This document shows positions 1 to 7,291 of a stretch of DNA of 39,456 bases, in pieces. Position 1 is the stretch's first letter; every line of letters begins with the position of its first letter. The position numbers and the translations under genes were made by a program. Origin of the DNA: an uncultured Clostridia bacterium (GTDB lineage: Bacteria; Bacillota; Clostridia; Christensenellales; Borkfalkiaceae); assembly GCA_947625865.1 (NCBI GenBank), contig CANQQD010000002.1:1-39456 (forward strand). Reading direction: 5' to 3'. The notes under the pieces were generated by a model, which was not told where the DNA came from, made no database searches, and saw only the letters and a list, made by a program, of their open reading frames with translations.

Positions 1-124
1 TTCATATTTTTCCTCTGTTTAAGAATTTTGTTTGCAATCTTATTCTAACACAGTTGATTTATATGAACTACTTTTTTACCCTTACCCGTTGCACTTGATA
101 TGATAATTCACCGTCGGAGTTTTC

Positions 125-154
125 GGGAGCGGAATACTTGCATATTCCGCTCCC
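125..154. repeat. Perfect 12-bp inverted repeat
   Basis: GGGAGCGGAATA (125-136) is the exact reverse complement of 143-154, with a 6-nt loop. There is no good T-tract on either side, so it is only weakly terminator-like. It directly abuts the first copy of a 46-bp direct repeat (148-193). The remainder of 1-124 shows no gene or RNA that I recognise. Confidence 0.6.
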
Positions 155-193
155 GCTCGCCTCTCCACCCTCGAATTCCGTCGCTATTCACTT
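148..193. repeat. 46-bp direct repeat, copy 1
   Basis: This 46-bp segment recurs at 382-427 with a single mismatch (G173 versus A407). Both copies lie downstream of the tRNA-Pro on its transcribed strand and read through the same CTCTCCACCCTC core. They make the apparent open frame at 138-491 repetitive rather than gene-like. Confidence 0.85.
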
Positions 194-207
194 AAATACA
201 AAAGCCG

Positions 208-287
208 TTGGTCGAGACAGTCGTAGCGAAGGCGACAGCCTTACGGGATTTGAACCCATGTTTCAAGGTTACAGGCGACGGGATTTG
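208..287 (-). pseudogene. Decayed tRNA-Pro 3'-end fragments
   Basis: Three short exact matches to the 3' part of the intact tRNA-Pro (470-545) lie here. Positions 208-216 match the CCA-proximal end, 243-258 match 16 nt of the T-arm (481-496), and 273-287 match 15 nt (476-490). No cloverleaf can be formed because the acceptor 5' side and anticodon arm are missing. They look like recombination or integration scars of the neighbouring tRNA gene. Confidence 0.5.
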
Positions 288-310
288 CGCCTTTGGCGGC
301 GCGCCCCGAT

Positions 311-331
311 GGACAGCGCACTGTGCTGTCC
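311..331. repeat. Hairpin with the ACAGCGCACTGTGCTGT core
   Basis: GGACAGC (311-317) pairs with GCTGTCC (325-331). The 17-nt core recurs at 656-672 and 831-847 inside the 175-bp repeats, where the flanking pairs change from GG/CC to GC/GC and so keep the stem. It is a small dispersed palindromic repeat of unknown function. Confidence 0.6.
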
Positions 332-381
332 AGTTTGCGTATCAAACCATACCGTTTATGAGCTAATCAACGCAAACCGCT

Positions 382-427
382 CGCTCCCGCTCGCCTCTCC
401 ACCCTCAAATTCCGTCGCTATTCACTT
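382..427. repeat. 46-bp direct repeat, copy 2
   Basis: Second copy of the element at 148-193, differing at one base. It lies just downstream of the tRNA-Pro terminator hairpin on the minus strand. Confidence 0.85.
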
Positions 428-433
428 TAACGC

Positions 434-470
434 AAAATTTGCGATAGGCAAAAAGCCTATCGCAAATTTT
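434..470 (-). terminator. Terminator hairpin after tRNA-Pro
   Basis: A perfect 16-bp inverted repeat (434-449 with 455-470, 5-nt loop) begins at the last base of the encoded CCA. On the minus strand the stem ends in ATTTTG, giving a short U-rich tail. It probably ends tRNA transcription. The stem is A/T at its base and G/C in its middle. Confidence 0.65.
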
Positions 471-545
471 GGTCGAGGCGACGGGATTTGAACCCACGAC
501 CTTATGGTCCCGAACCATACGCGCTACCAACTGCGCTACGCCTCG
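470..545 (-). tRNA. tRNA-Pro(CGG)
   Basis: Read on the minus strand, the acceptor stem CGAGGCG (545-539) pairs with CGCCTCG (480-474). It is followed by a D-arm GCGC/GCGC, an anticodon arm TATGG-TTCGGGA-CCATA with anticodon CGG (proline, codon CCG), a T-arm with loop TTCAAAT, discriminator A and an encoded CCA. The T-stem contains two G-U pairs. The strong promoter that would be expected just upstream lies instead about 360 bp away at 907-935, because a 175-bp repeat has been inserted or amplified between them. Confidence 0.9.
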
Positions 546-895
546 TAAAAAACTATCCTGATTTTATCTTCCTTACTCGGCAAAGGTAAGGACATCCTTT
601 GCCTCGGGCACCAGTCGCGCCTTTCTTTTTGCGCTCCCTTTTCTCTCTCGGCACGCACAGCGCACTGTGCTGTGCTATGAAATGCCTCGCTCGTCGCGCT
701 ACCAACTGCGCTACGCCTCGTAAAAAACTATCCTGATTTTATCTTCCTTACTCGGCAAAGGTAAGGACATCCTTTGCCTCGGGCACCAGTCGCGCCTTTC
801 TTTTTGCGCTCCCTTTTCTCTCTCGGCACGCACAGCGCACTGTGCTGTGCTATGAAATGCCTCGCTCGTCGCGCTACCAACTGCGCTACGCCTCG
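521..895. repeat. 175-bp tandem repeat (2.14 copies) containing tRNA 5' ends
   Basis: Units 521-695 and 696-870 are essentially identical, and 871-895 starts a third. Each unit begins with the 25 nt that form the acceptor and D-arm 5' half of tRNA-Pro and continues with about 150 nt of unrelated sequence. That sequence holds a GGCAAAGG/CCTTTGCC hairpin and the ACAGCGCACTGTGCTGT hairpin. Only the copy at 521-545 is joined to a complete tRNA. The arrangement resembles tandem integration of a small circle into the tRNA gene, or slippage amplification between 25-bp direct repeats; an assembly error is also possible. No gene is seen within 546-900. Confidence 0.9.
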
Positions 896-906
896 ACGCT
901 TTTTAC

Positions 907-935
907 ATTATATATTCTTTTTTTGAAACAGTCAA
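907..935 (-). promoter_or_regulatory. Strong sigma-A promoter facing the tRNA-Pro array
   Basis: On the minus strand TTGACT (935-930) is followed after 17 nt by TATAAT (912-907). Transcription would start near 900, immediately before the first tRNA 5' fragment ending at 895. This is the natural position for the promoter of tRNA-Pro before the 175-bp repeat intervened. Confidence 0.75.
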
Positions 936-1100
936 TAAAATTTGCGCCCGACAAATTATTTTTCAGACCGACCTCGTGACGCTTTTTGACAAATTTAGTA
1001 AATCACGCCCGATTTTTAACCGAATTATTAAAAATTTCGTTTATATATAAATAATAATGATAAAATTTAACGAAAATTATAAAATTTTTTAATTTTTATA

Positions 1101-1129
1101 TTGACAATAAATTTTACTAATAATATAAT
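1101..1129 (+). promoter_or_regulatory. Consensus sigma-A promoter (SPFH operon, distal)
   Basis: TTGACA (1101-1106), a 17-nt spacer and TATAAT (1124-1129) form a perfect consensus promoter in an AT-rich stretch (900-1240) with no gene. It would give a leader of about 105 nt before the SPFH gene. Confidence 0.75.
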
Positions 1130-1183
1130 TATATAGGTATTGATTATATATTTTAATAAAAAATTTTTTGAGTAAAGTTACTT

Positions 1184-1218
1184 TTTTAGCACTATTTTAG
1201 CACTTCGTGTTGTATAAT
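1184..1218 (+). promoter_or_regulatory. Second promoter with 11-bp direct repeat (possible activator site)
   Basis: TTTTAGCACTA (1184-1194) is repeated in tandem as TTTTAGCACTT (1195-1205), a period of one helical turn. It ends 7 bp before a perfect TATAAT (1213-1218). There is no recognisable -35 hexamer at the right distance, so the repeat sits where an activator such as a response regulator would bind. The implied leader is short, about 17 nt, with the ribosome binding site AAAGGAG at 1230-1236. Confidence 0.45.
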
Positions 1219-1241
1219 TGTATTTACCTAAAGGAGTCGAT

Positions 1242-2483
1242 ATGGCTAATGCAACTTTGAACATAATCCGTTTTGACAGCGGAGACAACAATATCCTTGT
1301 ACATAGATCGGAAATTACCGATTTCAACTGCGAAAGCGTGCTTATAGTAAACGAGTCGCAGTTGGCTCTTTTATACAAGGACGGGCAAGCCGAAGGTCCG
1401 TTCAAGAGCGGCAGATATAATCTTCCCACAAACAACCTTCCCAAGTTCCGCAGTATGTTTGCAAAGCTCTTCCGCAAACACAACGACGCGGATCCCACCC
1501 CGTTCACCTGCGAGGTTTATTTTATTAATACCGTAAACGACATTACGGTTACATGGGGTACTCCCTCCCGCATACTCGTAAAGGATCCCCTCTATAACGA
1601 GCTTGTAAACGTAGGCGCAAACGGCGCGGTAAAAATAAAAATTTCCGACCCTATGCGCTTTGTCGTAAGCATTTCCGGTCAGCAGAAGGAATACACCCTG
1701 GAAAAGGTGGCTTTCAGTATCCGCTCGGATATAATGACCGTGCTCAAAACGCATATCGCCTCAATGATAGTTGACTGCAAGGTGAGCCTGTTGGAGATAA
1801 GCACCAAGCTTATGGAGCTCTCGACAGCTATTGAGCGCAAGCTGAACGAGAGGCTGGAGGAATACGGTCTTACCGCCGTGCACTTCACCGTTGAGGACGT
1901 TTCCATTGACGAGACCTCAAAGGCAAGGCTGCTTGAAAGACAGCGCAAAATAAACAACCGCGAGGATGTGGTTGCGGACAGCGCGGCACAGACTACGGCG
2001 GACGAGGACAGAATGATACGCATGGCGGGAGCCATGGCAAAGAGCCGCGAGCTGCAGGGATATTCATACCAGGACGAACAGTATTGGAAGACCCAGCAGC
2101 AGATGGCTTCCCACCCCAACTTTGTGGGAGGCTACGGCTACCCCTATCCTCCCCAGCCGTACGGACAGCCCTATCCCCCTCAGCCCTACGGGCAGCCCTA
2201 TCCCCAACCCGGATACGGTATGCCTTACCCCGGCGCTCCCGCGCCCGGCTATCCCGCGCCCGGCTATCCCGCACAGGGCGGTTATCCCCCTCAGGGTGGC
2301 TATCCCGCACAGGGCGGATATAACACGCAGCAGCCCCCGCAAAATCAGGGCGGCGCACAGGGCGGTCACCAAATGTTTACCCACAGCCAGGGCGCAAGCA
2401 AGTGCCCGAAGTGCGGCTATCCCATTACACCGCGCACAACGATTTGTCCCAACTGCGACTTCGACTTGGAGAATAACAAATGA
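1242..2483 (+). CDS. SPFH-domain protein with C-terminal zinc ribbon
   Basis: 413 aa. Start ATG 1242 is chosen because AAAGGAG (1230-1236) precedes it by 5 nt; an upstream in-frame codon lacks one. Residues about 1-235 match the SPFH/band-7 'virion core protein-like' family, of which Bacillus YdjI is a member encoded beside a PspA homologue. Next comes a charged helical part (about 190-290). Residues 295-360 are a low-complexity Pro/Tyr/Gly linker built of PYPPQPYGQ-like and GYPAQG-like repeats. A zinc ribbon with C388, C391, C402 and C405 ends the protein. SPFH proteins scaffold membrane microdomains, and the YdjI group is tied to envelope stress; that role is inferred here. It is the first gene of a four-gene operon and overlaps the next by 4 bp (ATGA). 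No hydrophobic segment is visible, so membrane attachment would be peripheral or through partners. Confidence 0.85.
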   Translation: MANATLNIIRFDSGDNNILVHRSEITDFNCESVLIVNESQLALLYKDGQAEGPFKSGRYNLPTNNLPKFRSMFAKLFRKHNDADPTPFTCEVYFINTVNDITVTWGTPSRILVKDPLYNELVNVGANGAVKIKISDPMRFVVSISGQQKEYTLEKVAFSIRSDIMTVLKTHIASMIVDCKVSLLEISTKLMELSTAIERKLNERLEEYGLTAVHFTVEDVSIDETSKARLLERQRKINNREDVVADSAAQTTADEDRMIRMAGAMAKSRELQGYSYQDEQYWKTQQQMASHPNFVGGYGYPYPPQPYGQPYPPQPYGQPYPQPGYGMPYPGAPAPGYPAPGYPAQGGYPPQGGYPAQGGYNTQQPPQNQGGAQGGHQMFTHSQGASKCPKCGYPITPRTTICPNCDFDLENNK

Positions 2484-3169
2484 GAACAGGTAAATTCGCG
2501 TTTTTTTATACGGTTGCATTCCTTGCTGTTTACGCCATAGTAAACGTACCTATATTTGTGTGTGTTCCCTTTGAAAAGCTGAACTTTGCGGACTTCTGGA
2601 TATCGTGGGGGTTCATGTTCGGCTTGAATACGCTTGTGGCGTTGGCTCTTGTACTCGGACTGAAGAGGAAAAATCCCAACGATATAAGCGTTACACCCTA
2701 TGCTTTGTTTGCCGGCGGCAACGTGGTTTACATAGTACTGGGACTTATATTCTGCCTGGTAAAACCCGCGCCCTATATTGCAGGAATGGTAGACGTGATT
2801 GTTGCGGTTATTTATCTTCTGCTCGTTTGGAGGTTTGTGCTCGTTATCCGCACGATAAGGGCAAACGACCAGACGAAACGCCGTCAGGTGGCTTATATAA
2901 GAAATATGACGGCGCTTGTTGACAGCTATGTTTCCTTAGCCGCAGATCCCGACACTGCCGACGTGCTTAAAAAGCTTGCGTCTGATTTCAGATTCAGCGA
3001 TCCCGTGAGCCCTCCCTCTCTTGCACAGCGTGAAGCCGATCTTATGAGCAAGGTTGCGGAGCTTGAGGATATTGTTAAAAGCGGTTCGGAAGCCGAAATT
3101 TTAAAGGCTGTGAACGATATTAAGCGCGATTTGAAGGTGCGCAACACTATGTGCGCAAACCTGAAATAA
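2480..3169 (+). CDS. Four-TM membrane protein of the SPFH operon
   Basis: 229 aa. I do not recognise a family. Four hydrophobic segments lie at about residues 6-31, 37-60, 69-92 and 95-120. They are followed by a cytoplasmic-looking, Lys/Asp/Glu-rich helical tail (about 130-229) with heptad-like stretches such as READLMSKVAELEDIVKSG. The start ATG overlaps the SPFH stop (ATGA) and the stop TAA directly abuts the ATG of the next gene, so translation is probably coupled through all three genes. A likely role is a membrane partner or anchor for the SPFH protein, which has no TM of its own; this rests only on gene order. Confidence 0.75.
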   Translation: MRTGKFAFFYTVAFLAVYAIVNVPIFVCVPFEKLNFADFWISWGFMFGLNTLVALALVLGLKRKNPNDISVTPYALFAGGNVVYIVLGLIFCLVKPAPYIAGMVDVIVAVIYLLLVWRFVLVIRTIRANDQTKRRQVAYIRNMTALVDSYVSLAADPDTADVLKKLASDFRFSDPVSPPSLAQREADLMSKVAELEDIVKSGSEAEILKAVNDIKRDLKVRNTMCANLK

Positions 3170-3538
3170 ATGAAACAACGGCGTGAAGTTTTAGTACGCG
3201 ACCTGTTCATATATTTTTGGTTGCAGCTTGCAGTGCTGATAATATTTTGGACGGCATACGGTCTTATTGTGGGGCTGACGGATCTGCCCGTTTGGGCAGT
3301 AACATTGGTCACCGTGGTTCTCTCGTATCTGCCGCTGAAATATTTTATTATAGGCAGCGTGCTTATGTATAAGGCTTATGCGCCCATGTCCATGAGGGAC
3401 GAGTGCAGATTTATACCCACCTGCTCCACCTATATGATAATCGCAGTAAGAAAATACGGCATTATTATTGGAGTTATAAAGGGTATCCGCCGTATATGCA
3501 GATGTAAACCGCCCAACGGCGGGATAGATTATCCTTAA
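3170..3538 (+). CDS. YidD-family protein with an N-terminal hydrophobic extension
   Basis: 122 aa. Residues about 64-122 carry the YidD (membrane protein insertion efficiency factor) signature: an MYKAYAP start, CRFIPTCSTYM (C79, C85), AVRKYGIIIGVIKGIRRICRC (C110, C112) and the final GGIDYP. YidD proteins are usually 70-100 aa, encoded between rnpA and yidC, and assist Sec/YidC insertion at the inner face of the membrane. Here about 60 residues precede the core and form two hydrophobic stretches (about 12-35 and 40-63), and the gene sits in an SPFH operon with no ribosomal protein or yidC neighbours. It starts at the base after the upstream stop. It may be a specialised paralogue that helps insert operon products, with the canonical yidD elsewhere in the genome. 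Confidence 0.8.
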   Translation: MKQRREVLVRDLFIYFWLQLAVLIIFWTAYGLIVGLTDLPVWAVTLVTVVLSYLPLKYFIIGSVLMYKAYAPMSMRDECRFIPTCSTYMIIAVRKYGIIIGVIKGIRRICRCKPPNGGIDYP

Positions 3539-3592
3539 ACAACAATATTAAAAAAATAAATAAAATAAAAAATAAACTAAAAGGAGCTACTT

Positions 3593-6220
3593 ATGTCAAA
3601 AATTGTAACTTACGTTTGCCCCAACTGCGGTGCACCCATCATGCACGACTTGGAGTCTGCAGACGGTCAAGTATCAGAATCTGAAATCTGCTCGGCTTGC
3701 GGTTCTCAATTCTCTATCAGCGATCTTGAAAACAGAAACCGCGTCGAAGCAGTACCTCAGGTTGCAGGCGTCAGCAGCGCACCCGCAGGTTCTATGTTTG
3801 CTTCATACATAGACGACTCGGAATCCGCGCTCGCATTTATCGAAAACTATTTCGAGAACTACAACTGGAGCGACTTTATTTTAACGAGCTCACTCAGTAT
3901 TCCCGAAATAGACAAGATAGTTGAAAAGGTGCTTGTAAAAGCGGCTGCAAATCCCGCAACTTGGGAATTCCAGTTCAATGCAACAGCTACCCCTCTTCGC
4001 AAGAAGATCAACGGTCTTAAAACTATTGCCGACAAATTCTTCAACGAGTATGTTAAGTCGGAAGACACGACCCCGAGCTTTGTATATTTCGACGCATACA
4101 AGCGTATTTCTTCTTGCATAGTAGCGCAGAAGGACGCTATCTACAAGAAGCTTTCCACCGCTCTTAAATATTACAAGAGGTATAACGGCGACCAATCTGT
4201 TGCTGCCGTACTTGACAGCCAGCTGCAGCAGATAAAAGCAGACCTCGACAGCGTACATACCGTAACCGACTATAAGGAACTGCCCGGCTATCAGGAAGCT
4301 TGCCAAAAGAAGATCCGTCGCATAGCCGATAAATTACAGGCAAAAGGCATTGACGCCGAATTGGTTTACAGCAAGGCAATTTCCGCCTATAAGAGCCATG
4401 CTCCTGCAAGAGAAGTGCTTGCTTCTTTCCTGAAAGTGTACGGATATAAGGATACAAGCGACTATTGCGATAAGCTCAATGCATGGTTCAGCTTCCCTAT
4501 TGAAAACGATAAATTCATCCGCCTTGCAAATACATATTTCTATCTGAAAAAAGACGCCGCAGCAGCGTTCAACGTAGGCGAAGCGGGCAAGGAAGCGGAA
4601 AAAACCGAACAGGAACAAGAGGATACCGCCAACAACAAGCAAACCTACAGCTTGTACCCCGTTGTAGACAAGGTTCCCGCTAAAGAGCCCATTGTTAAAG
4701 GTATTACAAATCTCCTTGCAAGCTTTGCAGGCACGCTTGTTTACCTCAAAAACAACTCCACTCTGTGCTATATCGACTCTACCGTAGAGCCCGTAGTCGA
4801 AAATATTATCGAAGCCGGCAAAGCGGGCGACTATGATGACGCGGACGGCAACGTAAATATGTTCTTGTCCGGCAAGTATATGTTTATCACGAAAAAGCTT
4901 CAGGCTGTTTCTGTACTCAAGAAGGGCTGCTTCAAGAAGCTGTTCAGTAAAAACAAAGCCGACGAAGTTGTGGTTACAACAGATAACAACTACTCGCTGC
5001 TTGCCATTGACCTCGAGACATGCACAGCCGAGACTGTGATCGACGGTCTTGTTGATATAATGGATGTATTCAGCAACCAGATCTTCTACCTGACTGCCGA
5101 CAGAGCAACTCACACCGAAGGCTTCTATGCTTATAACTACGAAACAAAGGAAAGCAAATCCGTACTCAGCGCCGACACAGAGATTGCCGACGTAGTAAAC
5201 GGCAAGATCATATACTTCCTTTGGGAGCCCGTAAGCTGGAACAAATCGCTGTATGCTCTTGATTTCCACACCGGCGAAACCAAGCTCCTCGATACGAATG
5301 TTTACTCCTACTATAGGAACATTGACGGCGATATTTACTACTATGTTGGTAACAGCAGCTGCCTCACCCTCTACTCTATATCGGTTGACGGCACCAATAA
5401 GAAAGAAATTCTTGCCAATATCGGCAGTGAAAAATTCCTTCAAAAGGCAGAAACGCGCTATGGCTGGCTGTACCTCACTACCGGCAGCGGTTTGAATTGG
5501 TCGCTCCGTAAGATCAGCAAGGACGGCAAGAAATCTGTTCTGCTTTGCAACAGATATAAGTCTCTTATCGGAATCGAAGACGGATATGTTTACTATATCA
5601 ATGCTTCTAACGAACTGCATGCTGTACGCGAGGACGGCAAGGACGACAAGTGCCTGTTGACAAATATCGGATATATCGTTAAAAAGGATACAAACGATAT
5701 TTACCTGCTCAGACATGAACGCGTATCCGATTCAAAGGTTTCGAACAGCCTTTACAGAGTTTCCATCGGCGGACACAATCTCACAAAGCTTGCATTTGAC
5801 GTTTCGAACGCAATTGAGAATGAATACAACAAGAACGAGATCTACCTCTACAAGACCACTCTTGAAACATACAAGGTCAAGGTTCCTGTAGACAAGAAGA
5901 ACTTCGATATCTCCTATCCTACCGTTGAAATCAAATCTTTACTTATTTACAATACCCAGAACGGTACATTTGAGGAAGTGCTCAGCCTCGGCAGACCCGA
6001 AGCAGACGGACTTACCTACAAGAAGGGCTGCTTCAAGAAGAAGGAAGTTAAGATCGATTCCGAAGTCGAAAAAGTGCCTACCAAGATCCCTTACAGAAGA
6101 AAGGGCAAGATGGCTGCAGGCGCTATCGGTAATCAGCAAGCCAACAATACCAAAGCTCAGCAGGCTGCGGAAGCAGAAGCAAAAGCAAACAAGGGCGGCT
6201 GCGCACCTAAGAAGAAGTAA
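3593..6220 (+). CDS. Zinc-ribbon protein with DUF5050-type beta-propeller
   Basis: 875 aa. AAAAGGAG at 3580-3587 sets the ATG. An N-terminal zinc ribbon uses C9, C12, C33 and C36. Residues about 75-330 are predominantly helical and soluble. Residues about 350-830 contain repeated strands of the type 'DGYVYYINASNELHAVREDG' and 'DGDIYYYVGNSSCLTLYSIS', typical of DUF5050/LRP1-like beta-propellers. Two related Lys-rich motifs, KKGCFKKL and KKGCFKKK, flank the propeller region, and the C-terminus is Ala/Gln-rich and ends in GGCAPKKK. There is no signal peptide or TM, so it should be cytoplasmic. It follows the YidD gene by 54 nt and is probably co-transcribed. It shares the double-CxxC ribbon design with the SPFH protein, which suggests a common partner or metal-dependent assembly. 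Precise function is unknown. Confidence 0.75.
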   Translation: MSKIVTYVCPNCGAPIMHDLESADGQVSESEICSACGSQFSISDLENRNRVEAVPQVAGVSSAPAGSMFASYIDDSESALAFIENYFENYNWSDFILTSSLSIPEIDKIVEKVLVKAAANPATWEFQFNATATPLRKKINGLKTIADKFFNEYVKSEDTTPSFVYFDAYKRISSCIVAQKDAIYKKLSTALKYYKRYNGDQSVAAVLDSQLQQIKADLDSVHTVTDYKELPGYQEACQKKIRRIADKLQAKGIDAELVYSKAISAYKSHAPAREVLASFLKVYGYKDTSDYCDKLNAWFSFPIENDKFIRLANTYFYLKKDAAAAFNVGEAGKEAEKTEQEQEDTANNKQTYSLYPVVDKVPAKEPIVKGITNLLASFAGTLVYLKNNSTLCYIDSTVEPVVENIIEAGKAGDYDDADGNVNMFLSGKYMFITKKLQAVSVLKKGCFKKLFSKNKADEVVVTTDNNYSLLAIDLETCTAETVIDGLVDIMDVFSNQIFYLTADRATHTEGFYAYNYETKESKSVLSADTEIADVVNGKIIYFLWEPVSWNKSLYALDFHTGETKLLDTNVYSYYRNIDGDIYYYVGNSSCLTLYSISVDGTNKKEILANIGSEKFLQKAETRYGWLYLTTGSGLNWSLRKISKDGKKSVLLCNRYKSLIGIEDGYVYYINASNELHAVREDGKDDKCLLTNIGYIVKKDTNDIYLLRHERVSDSKVSNSLYRVSIGGHNLTKLAFDVSNAIENEYNKNEIYLYKTTLETYKVKVPVDKKNFDISYPTVEIKSLLIYNTQNGTFEEVLSLGRPEADGLTYKKGCFKKKEVKIDSEVEKVPTKIPYRRKGKMAAGAIGNQQANNTKAQQAAEAEAKANKGGCAPKKK

Positions 6221-6230
6221 TTACAGCATA

Positions 6231-6263
6231 AAAAATTGCAGAGTTATCTCTGCAATTTTTTTT
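6231..6263 (+). terminator. Rho-independent terminator of the SPFH operon
   Basis: AAATTGCAGAG pairs with CTCTGCAATTT around a TTAT loop, followed by a run of eight T. It lies 10 nt after the stop codon of the DUF5050-type gene. Confidence 0.9.
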
Positions 6264-6271
6264 GAGCAAAA

Positions 6272-6305
6272 ACAAAGGAGGCTTTTTTAAGCCTCCTTTG
6301 TTTTA
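6272..6305. terminator. Bidirectional terminator between convergent genes
   Basis: ACAAAGGAGGC (6272-6282) pairs with GCCTCCTTTGT (6291-6301). T-rich tails follow on both strands. It serves the minus-strand YjdF-like gene ending at 6319 and backs up the plus-strand terminator. Confidence 0.8.
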
Positions 6306-6318
6306 TTTAACGTTGCTT

Positions 6319-7188
6319 TTAAAAACTTTCGTCGTTCGAAATACTCTCCGTGCTCTCCCTTTTGCCGACATATACGGGAATGATATGCGGATAGAGCTTT
6401 GAGCCGAGCTTGCGGTCTATTACGAGCACGACGGTAAATAAAACGGTCATTATAAGGCACCAAATGAGATCCATCATTGTGTCTATCAGACCCAAATCGA
6501 GATAGCCGCCCGATATCTCGCCTATCAGATTGCCATCTGCGTCGAAGAGCTTTGTATAAGCTATGCCCTCGACCTGCCATGTGTGAAGATGATCGTAGGG
6601 TTGATTGAGCATAAAGGAATGGATATGATCGACGATAGTGTCCTCCTGCATATCGAAATTGGGCATGATGCTGTCGGTTGCAAATTCATAAATTTCCCAG
6701 AGTATGGAAAGTATCATGCAGAAGCCAACGCTGAAAATAATATATGCCGCAAACTGCTTGCCCGTTTCAGGCTCGCCCATGAGCGACTTTATTATGCAGA
6801 AGCCCAGCGCGGTGAAAAGCACGCCCCAGCCCATGTGGAGAATATCGTCGAGAAATGGTATCAATGTGTAGAAATTAAAGCTCGCGCCCAAAAAACAGAA
6901 AACGCAATAGATAAGTATGAAAAGCGTAAAAGGCAATCCCGCGCGGATATGCAAAAAGTATTCAAAAAGATAAAAAACAGGAACAACGGCTATATAGCTG
7001 AGGGCTATGAGACAGTCGCGGACGTGCGCGCCGCCCAACACCGCAAAATATACGAGCGACCCGACGCAGAATGACACATAGAGCGCCATGACGACGTCAA
7101 ACACTATGTGGGACTTGCTCCGCTCCTTAAAATATTCAATGAAGGATTGCTTTTTGATTTTCTTTTTCAAGTGAGTTTCCTTTGTCAA
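6319..7188 (-). CDS. YjdF/DUF2238-like polytopic membrane protein
   Basis: 289 aa with about seven hydrophobic segments between residues 27 and 255. Motifs resemble the YjdF/DUF2238 family: a histidine after an acidic pair (LDDILHMGWGVLFTALGF), an LWEIYEFATD segment and a late DTMMDLIWCLIMTVLF helix. The family function is unknown. The start is uncertain. The TTG at 7188 is preceded by AAAGGAG with 9-nt spacing, but a second TTG about 18 nt further in is preceded by AAAGGA with a better 7-nt spacing. A hydrophilic segment of about 60 residues between TM helices (DHIHSFMLNQPYDHLHTW) probably faces outside. Likely monocistronic, from the promoter near 7234. Confidence 0.65.
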   Translation of the reverse strand: MTKETHLKKKIKKQSFIEYFKERSKSHIVFDVVMALYVSFCVGSLVYFAVLGGAHVRDCLIALSYIAVVPVFYLFEYFLHIRAGLPFTLFILIYCVFCFLGASFNFYTLIPFLDDILHMGWGVLFTALGFCIIKSLMGEPETGKQFAAYIIFSVGFCMILSILWEIYEFATDSIMPNFDMQEDTIVDHIHSFMLNQPYDHLHTWQVEGIAYTKLFDADGNLIGEISGGYLDLGLIDTMMDLIWCLIMTVLFTVVLVIDRKLGSKLYPHIIPVYVGKRESTESISNDESF

Positions 7189-7233
7189 TTTTCAAGGCTC
7201 CTTTATGCGTGCATTGCGTGAACATACGCCGAT

Positions 7234-7262
7234 ATTATAATGATAACAATGGTTGACAGAAT
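7234..7262 (-). promoter_or_regulatory. Probable promoter of the YjdF-like gene
   Basis: On the minus strand a perfect TATAAT (7239-7234) lies about 45 nt upstream of the start. The -35 match is poor (TTCTGT, 16-nt spacer). Confidence 0.45.
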
Positions 7263-7291
7263 GTAGTATGAATGAAAACGCCGTGAAATTC

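Noticed and set aside
138-491. Plus-strand open frame of 117 codons in the tRNA-Pro region
   Set aside because: It runs through the 46-bp direct repeats, tRNA fragments and the tRNA terminator, repeats its own peptide, and has no ribosome binding site.
1-1240. CRISPR array or prophage attachment region
   Set aside because: The repeats are two or three long units, not short repeats with unique spacers, and there is no integrase or cas gene in the window.
4334-5716. Minus-strand open frame of 460 codons opposite the DUF5050-type gene
   Set aside because: Antisense shadow; the plus strand has a good start signal, zinc ribbon and propeller repeats.
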